Part shown: positions 27,001-33,000 of the stretch, one piece after another
Layout of the letters: each line of letters opens with the position of its first letter
Numbering within the stretch: the stretch's first letter is position 1
Source: Saccharomonospora marina XMU15
GTDB lineage: Bacteria > Actinomycetota > Actinomycetes > Mycobacteriales > Pseudonocardiaceae
Assembly: GCF_000244955.1 (NCBI RefSeq)
Contig: NZ_CM001439.1
Location: 248,001 to 312,000 of the forward strand
Direction of reading: 5' to 3'
DNA: 64,000 bases
The notes under the pieces: generated by a model
What the model saw: the letters and a program-made list of their open reading frames with translations, nothing else
The model's database searches: none
What the model was told of the DNA's origin: nothing
Position numbers and translations under genes: made by a program

Positions 27001-30000
27001 ACCCTGTGCTGCCCGACGCACGGCCCGATCAGCCCGGTGCCGACGCGGGGTCACCCGCACCGGACATTGTGGACCCAGGGCGATGGGACCGGCTCGACGG
27101 TGGGCCCGTCCCCTATGCCTCAGCGCAGTCCAATACGGACGAATACAAAGGAGGCGAGCGGGCGCCGCGAGGGTCACCGCAGCGCCCGAACAACAAGGAT
27201 CCAAGTGATACCGCGACATCGGTAGCGCGAGACCCCGCGCCTGCGGGGAGAAGTCTAGTGCGTCCGCGCGAACCGCGGGCTCATCCTCGCGCCAGGCAGG
27301 GCGATGTTCCGCCACCCGAGCCGGAGATCCCTCCGGGAAGGCGAAAACGGAGATCCGATCACCCTGTCGACGACGGTCACGTTCCGCGGCGTGACGCTGA
27401 CGATTCCGCAGGCATGCGAGCGCACGGCACGAACCCGTCGATGAGCGAGCTTTTCCACATGCGCTTGCGAAGTTTCGACGGCGGAAGTTTCGACGACCAG
27501 GCCACTCCGTACGCATCGACGGCTGAACCATCGAGCGGTGCGGGTACTCATGACGTCGAATCTCCTTCTGTCCAGCCAAGTTCTCTAGAAGTTTACCACG
27601 GTGACCACGGGCATGCACCTGTAACTTCCCTGGGCGAAGGGAGTTCTCCAGCCTCCGGTAACCCGTTCTTCACCGAAGGCGGGCCGCCCGGGGACGTGGC
27701 GATCACGGTGGAGGAGCCGAGCGCGCCCGGACTGGCGGCCTCGGTGCCGGGCAGCGACGAACTCCCGCACCTGAGAACGCTCGCCGCCGAACTGAACCCG
27801 GTGCTGAGCAGGCACGGCTTGCCGGACGTGACGGCCGCAGAGCTCAGCGGGCTGCTGTTTCCGTGGTTCGCGAAGCTGTTCCGCACCGGCGGGCACCGCC
27901 TGGTGTTCGGGCCGGTCGAGGTCGACCTCGCGTTCCGCATGCGGTCGGCCTCGCGCGTGCACACCCCAGTCGTGCTGGATCGGATGAGCGAATCGCAGGT
28001 CCAGTTGCCGGAAACGGCCGCGACCAGCGGTTCCCACGGCGAACGCGTCTACATCGGACAGCTTCCGGTCACGCTCGCGGTCGCCGGTCACGACGTCGGG
28101 TTGGACCCGATCGTGCGTGTCAACACACGAAGCGACGTGGAAACCAGCGTGGTGTCGCCCACGACGAGGTCCGGGCAGGGGCACGAACTTCGGGGAGACG
28201 TGTCCATGTACGACGTCGAGATCGAAGCGGAGGCAAGAATCCGGGTGGCTGCGGGCGAGCTCGAAGCGGTGGCGCTCGGCAACGAGTGGTTTCCCGTCTG
28301 GGTACTGGACGCCTACCAGCGGCCACTGACCGACCCTGTGGTGTTCCGGACCGGCCGCCGCGACGAAGCCGAGCTACGCAAAGAGAGTCGAGTGTCCAGT
28401 CTCGACAGAGTCACTCACCTGATCGATGCCTTGCTCGAAACACTGCCGGTTTGGACGCGAACGGACCCCGACGTCCGGGCACAGGTGGTGCGTCAGGTGC
28501 ACGGCGTGTTCGCGGGTATGCGCGACGCGCTCGATCCGGTCGAAGGCTACCCGGTGGAGATCCGTGATTCCCGCGGCCGGTCGATCCACCGGCCGGTCGT
28601 GCGGATCCGACTCGACTGGGCCCGCGCGCGGCCGACACACGAGGCAGCCAAGTGGATCAACTACGGCCACGTTTCCAGCATGTTCGGCCACGTGCGCGTC
28701 ACTCATCGGCACGGACTCGGTCGAGCGTGGGGAATGGCCGGTGGCGTTGCCGTCACCGGCGAGTACCTGCGCGGCCGGGTTTCGTCGCGCGCCGTGGGAT
28801 TCGACAACGGGTTCTACGTCTTCTCCGAGGAACTGGCCTTCCGGCCCAAGCACACCTACGACGTTCCCGCGTCGATCACCGTAACGCACGGCGAGGCCGA
28901 GGGAGCCGAGGCTCGCACGGCGATTCGGCTCGACAGCGCGGCGTACGTGCAGGTACCCGCCGAGGTCGCCGCGGCGAACGGGCTGGCGATCGGTCGCGCC
29001 GAGTTCGTGACCGACGAAAGTGGTGAACCGCTGACGAGAGTGGAGCGCCGACCGGTGCTGGACGTTCACCGGGTGGTGCGTGTGGACGAACACGGTGAGA
29101 GGCCCTGGGACACTCACGTGGTACCCGTGTTGCACGGCGGGCTGACGCCACCGGGGCAGGAACGAGTTGGCCCTGCCGGGTCGTTGCGGCACGGCCCGGG
29201 CCTGCTGGACAAGGTCCACGCGGTCACCGGCCTGCACTCGCTGCGGCAGGCGGTACGTACGCTGCTCGCGCAGCACGGTGCCACGCCGGAACAGGCCGAC
29301 GCCATCGCCGAAGGGTTCACGGAGGACACAGCGGGGCTGTGGCTTGCGGAGGCGGCACAGGGTCTGCGCATACCGTTCCGGGCAACCGGACAGCGGGGCG
29401 AGGAGCGAGTCGCGGAGCTGCTTGTCGAATCAACTATGGACAGTACTGATCGGATCGTGCTCGGGCATCGCGAGCGCGGACACTCGGTCGCCGCGGTGAT
29501 GGCCAGCGCGCGAGTGAGCAACCGGGTGGAGTCGGCCAGGACCCGGCGGCTCGGAGTCGCCTACCTTTCGGGCAAGGGTCGCCGTGAGGTGACCAGCGGG
29601 GTTCGCGGGGCCGACACCACCTGGCAGTTCGGCGGGTCTCGCGTGAAGTACGCCGGTGGCACCACCGAACTGCTGGTGGCGGTCAGCTTCCGCGTCTCCG
29701 TGGTCGGCTCCGCTGCCGGGCCGGTCGAGATTCGCGACCAGTACGCACATCTGTCCACTCCGGACTTGCGTGTCGCGGAACTGGGCGGGGCAGCGGTTGC
29801 TACGCCGGATGGTGTGCCGCTGGAGCTGCTGGCAGCCGGCAGTCCGGTCCGGCTCGACACCGACGGGCTGCTGGAGCAAGTGCAAGCGGTGCTGGGCGAC
29901 CCTGCGCGCCCGGGTGGCGGCCGCCGGGCGGCGGTGACGGCGGCACTGGGCAAACACAACCTGCTCGCGCGGGTTCCGGCGATGCTGTCCGACGGTGTGC

Positions 30001-33000
30001 CGGTGGGCACGGCGGAACTCACGGCAGCGGTGAAGCGCATCCGTGCGATTCGGATGCTGGACAAGGTCGAGAGCGGTTCCCAGGCATTTCGGCTCAGCGG
30101 GCGACAATCCGAGGTCCTCGAGCGCAGGAAGCTCTTCGCGGAGGTCGGTCCCGGCGCCGGTTTCGCCGGGGGCGAGACGACGGCGACGACGATCGATGTC
30201 GCGGCCGATCCGAGCGGCGAGCTGGAGTCCGACTGGGCGATACCGGTCTCGGCCGTGCTGCTGGAGGCAGAGCTGGAAATCCAGGTCAGCGGACCGGTCG
30301 CCGAGGGGCCTACCGCGAGAGCGACCTACCAGTGGGTGCTCCCGCTGCCGCAGGCACTGGAGTTCTACGCCCGAGCGGACAACGCGCTGGCGGACGCGCT
30401 ACCGGCGGACGTCGTCGACGACGCGCTGCGGCAATGGTTCGAAGGGCACCGGAGTGTGCCCGAGCGGATGGCGGCCGGACAGCTCATGCTCGATCCGCTC
30501 GTCGCGGCGGGCGCGGTGCTGCGGCGCTCCCGCGAGCTCCTCGGCTCGGGTACGCCGATCGACCGGCAGCTCGTCTCGCGCGCCGTGGAGCAGTTCGCCG
30601 CGGTGGAGGTGGCCGAATCGGCGAGCGACACCGCCCTGCTGGACACGCTCGAACACTCGCTGCTGCATGGGCGCGTCGCGGAGCCCACCTACCGGGACAA
30701 CCCACCGCCCTACTCCGGTCTGCTCCGGTTCACCGGCTGGCGACCGCAGGCCGGTGAGCCCGACCAGTCCGACTCGCCGTACGCCAATGCACTGCGTGGG
30801 CTTCGGCGGTTGCGGGCCGAGCTGGTCGACAGCCCCGGCGTGGTCGCCCAGTTGCGGGACGCGCTTGCCGAGGGGCCGAACCTGCGGCACACCCAGCGGC
30901 TCGCGGCCGCAAAGGGGGGCACCGTGCTGTACTCCGGGCCGGTGCGGATGGGCAAGCGCGGGTGGCGGCAACTCCAAGCCCGCTACGAACTCGTCCCCGT
31001 CGACCAGCCGCGCCGGCTCGGCGTCTCCTGGCACCGAGGGGACGAGTACCACGCGCGTAGCTGGCGGTTCGGCAGCCGGACGAAGGGGAGGGTCGTCGCC
31101 ACCAGGCTCGGCGCGACCGCGGGACACGGTGCTGGTCCGGCGGACCTTTCCGGCGACGGTTACGGCACCCAGGGCGCGGCATGGAGCTCCACCGAGTCCG
31201 GTGCCAGGATGCGAAGTGAAGCCCTGCTCGCCAGGGAAGGCGATGTGCTGTACCAGCAGCGGTTCGAAGAGCGCATCACCTGGACGCTGCGGCCGATGCC
31301 GAAGGGCCGACTCGCCGCGCTGCTGGGCAGGGTCGGCATGGGACGCCCGCGAGTGGTTACCGAGACGTCGCGCGGAACGGCGCTGCTGAGCTACCCGACG
31401 AGCTTCCTCAACGGGCAGGCCACAGGTCCGCAGCAGCGCAGCGACCTGCGCAGGCTCACCGATCTCGGTGGGCTACGCAGGCAGGCGTTCGTGGAGGGGA
31501 GGCCGCAGGAAGTGTTGCTGCCTGCCGCCCTTCGTGCGACGCGGGGTCTGCTCGGGTACGCGGGCTCGCAACGCGCCGCCGAGGGGTTGCGGCACCTGTT
31601 CAGCCAGGCACGTGCGGGCACGCTCTGGGGCATGCTCGCCGACGGAACGCCCACCTCGGTGGCCAAGGTCGGCGAGGACAGCGGTCAACTGGTCGACATC
31701 CACGCACAACTGAGCCAGGCTCAGCTCGAAGTGGTCGGTCACTACTCGGGCAACGTCGGTTTCGGCAGGTCGGACCGCTCGGACGAGACCGTGACCCAGC
31801 GGCGCGACGTTTTTCGCGGGATCGCGGTGAAGGGCACGATCGGGCTGCCCGGCGGTTCCCTTCCCGCCGCTGGTCTTCCGTACTCCGAGAAGGCGAGCTG
31901 GCGCGGCTACACCGAGTCCCGCCTCGGCGAATCCGCGCGCTCGGGACACCGGCGCGACCAGGCACTGAAGGAACACAGCCCGCTCGTTCTGGTGCGGGTA
32001 CGTGCCCGGTTCGCGATCACCGCCGAGTTGACCGAGTCGCTCGGCCCGAGACTGCCGGGCAGGCGCAGCAGGCTCGGTACGACCACCGACCCGACGGACA
32101 TCCTGCTCGCCATCGAGGAGCACAAGCTGAGTGGGCTGCGGCAGCGGCTGGAGGGCACACGGCCGTGGCTGTCGCCGACCGACCCGGTGCGGGAGGCTCG
32201 GCTCGCGGAACGGGTCAGGCGCACACTGCGGGACTGGTGGCTGCAGGCCGAGCGGAACCCGGTGCGGGTGGAGCCCGCACTGCTGCGGGCGGCACGAACA
32301 CCGGAATACGACCCGCAACGACCGGGACGTGCACTCGCGCGACTGGCTCGCGCGGAACTGCCACGGCTGACCCGACCGGGGGCACGGCTCAAGGTGGTGA
32401 GCGACCAGGCCGCCGCTCAATCCGAGCACCTGCACGGGGTCGCAGCTGAGGTGCTCGGCTTCCTGGACGAACTCACCCGCGCCCTACCACAGGACATCAC
32501 CGGAGGGCAGCGGCCGGGAGGCGCCCACACCATGGCGGCCATCGAGCAGGCGAGGACCGTCTTCTCCACACTGGCGAGCACCACTGAGACGTTCGCGGCG
32601 GCACGCGAGCGGTTGGTTGCGGCGCAACGAGCCACCGCCGAGCGGCACCCGGCGCCCGACCCGGTGCGTGCCGAACTGGCCTCGGCCAGGGTGGCTTTCG
32701 CCGCGGCGGAGCGGGGAAGGCAGGAAGCGATCAACGCGGCCCGTGCGGCGCTGGCCCCGCTGGAGGAGCACGACTGGGAACACGCGATGTCGTGGGCGAC
32801 CCTGCTCGGCCCACACTACGGTCTGCTGGCGGACATCGCCGCGACCGTGACCGACCTGACCGACCAGCCATGGGCGGCGCCGCGACCGGAGTTGATCCCG
32901 GGCGAGCTGGTGGCCGACCCCGTGGAGGTGGCGAGGGAGCTGGCAGCCGAGCTGTCCTTCGACGACCGGGCTGCCGTCGAGGTCGCCCTTGAGGTCGTCG

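Noticed and set aside
27080-27640. Another nested gene in the linker of the giant frame
   Set aside because: Unlike 20554-21081, no frame here has both a ribosome-binding site and natural protein composition.
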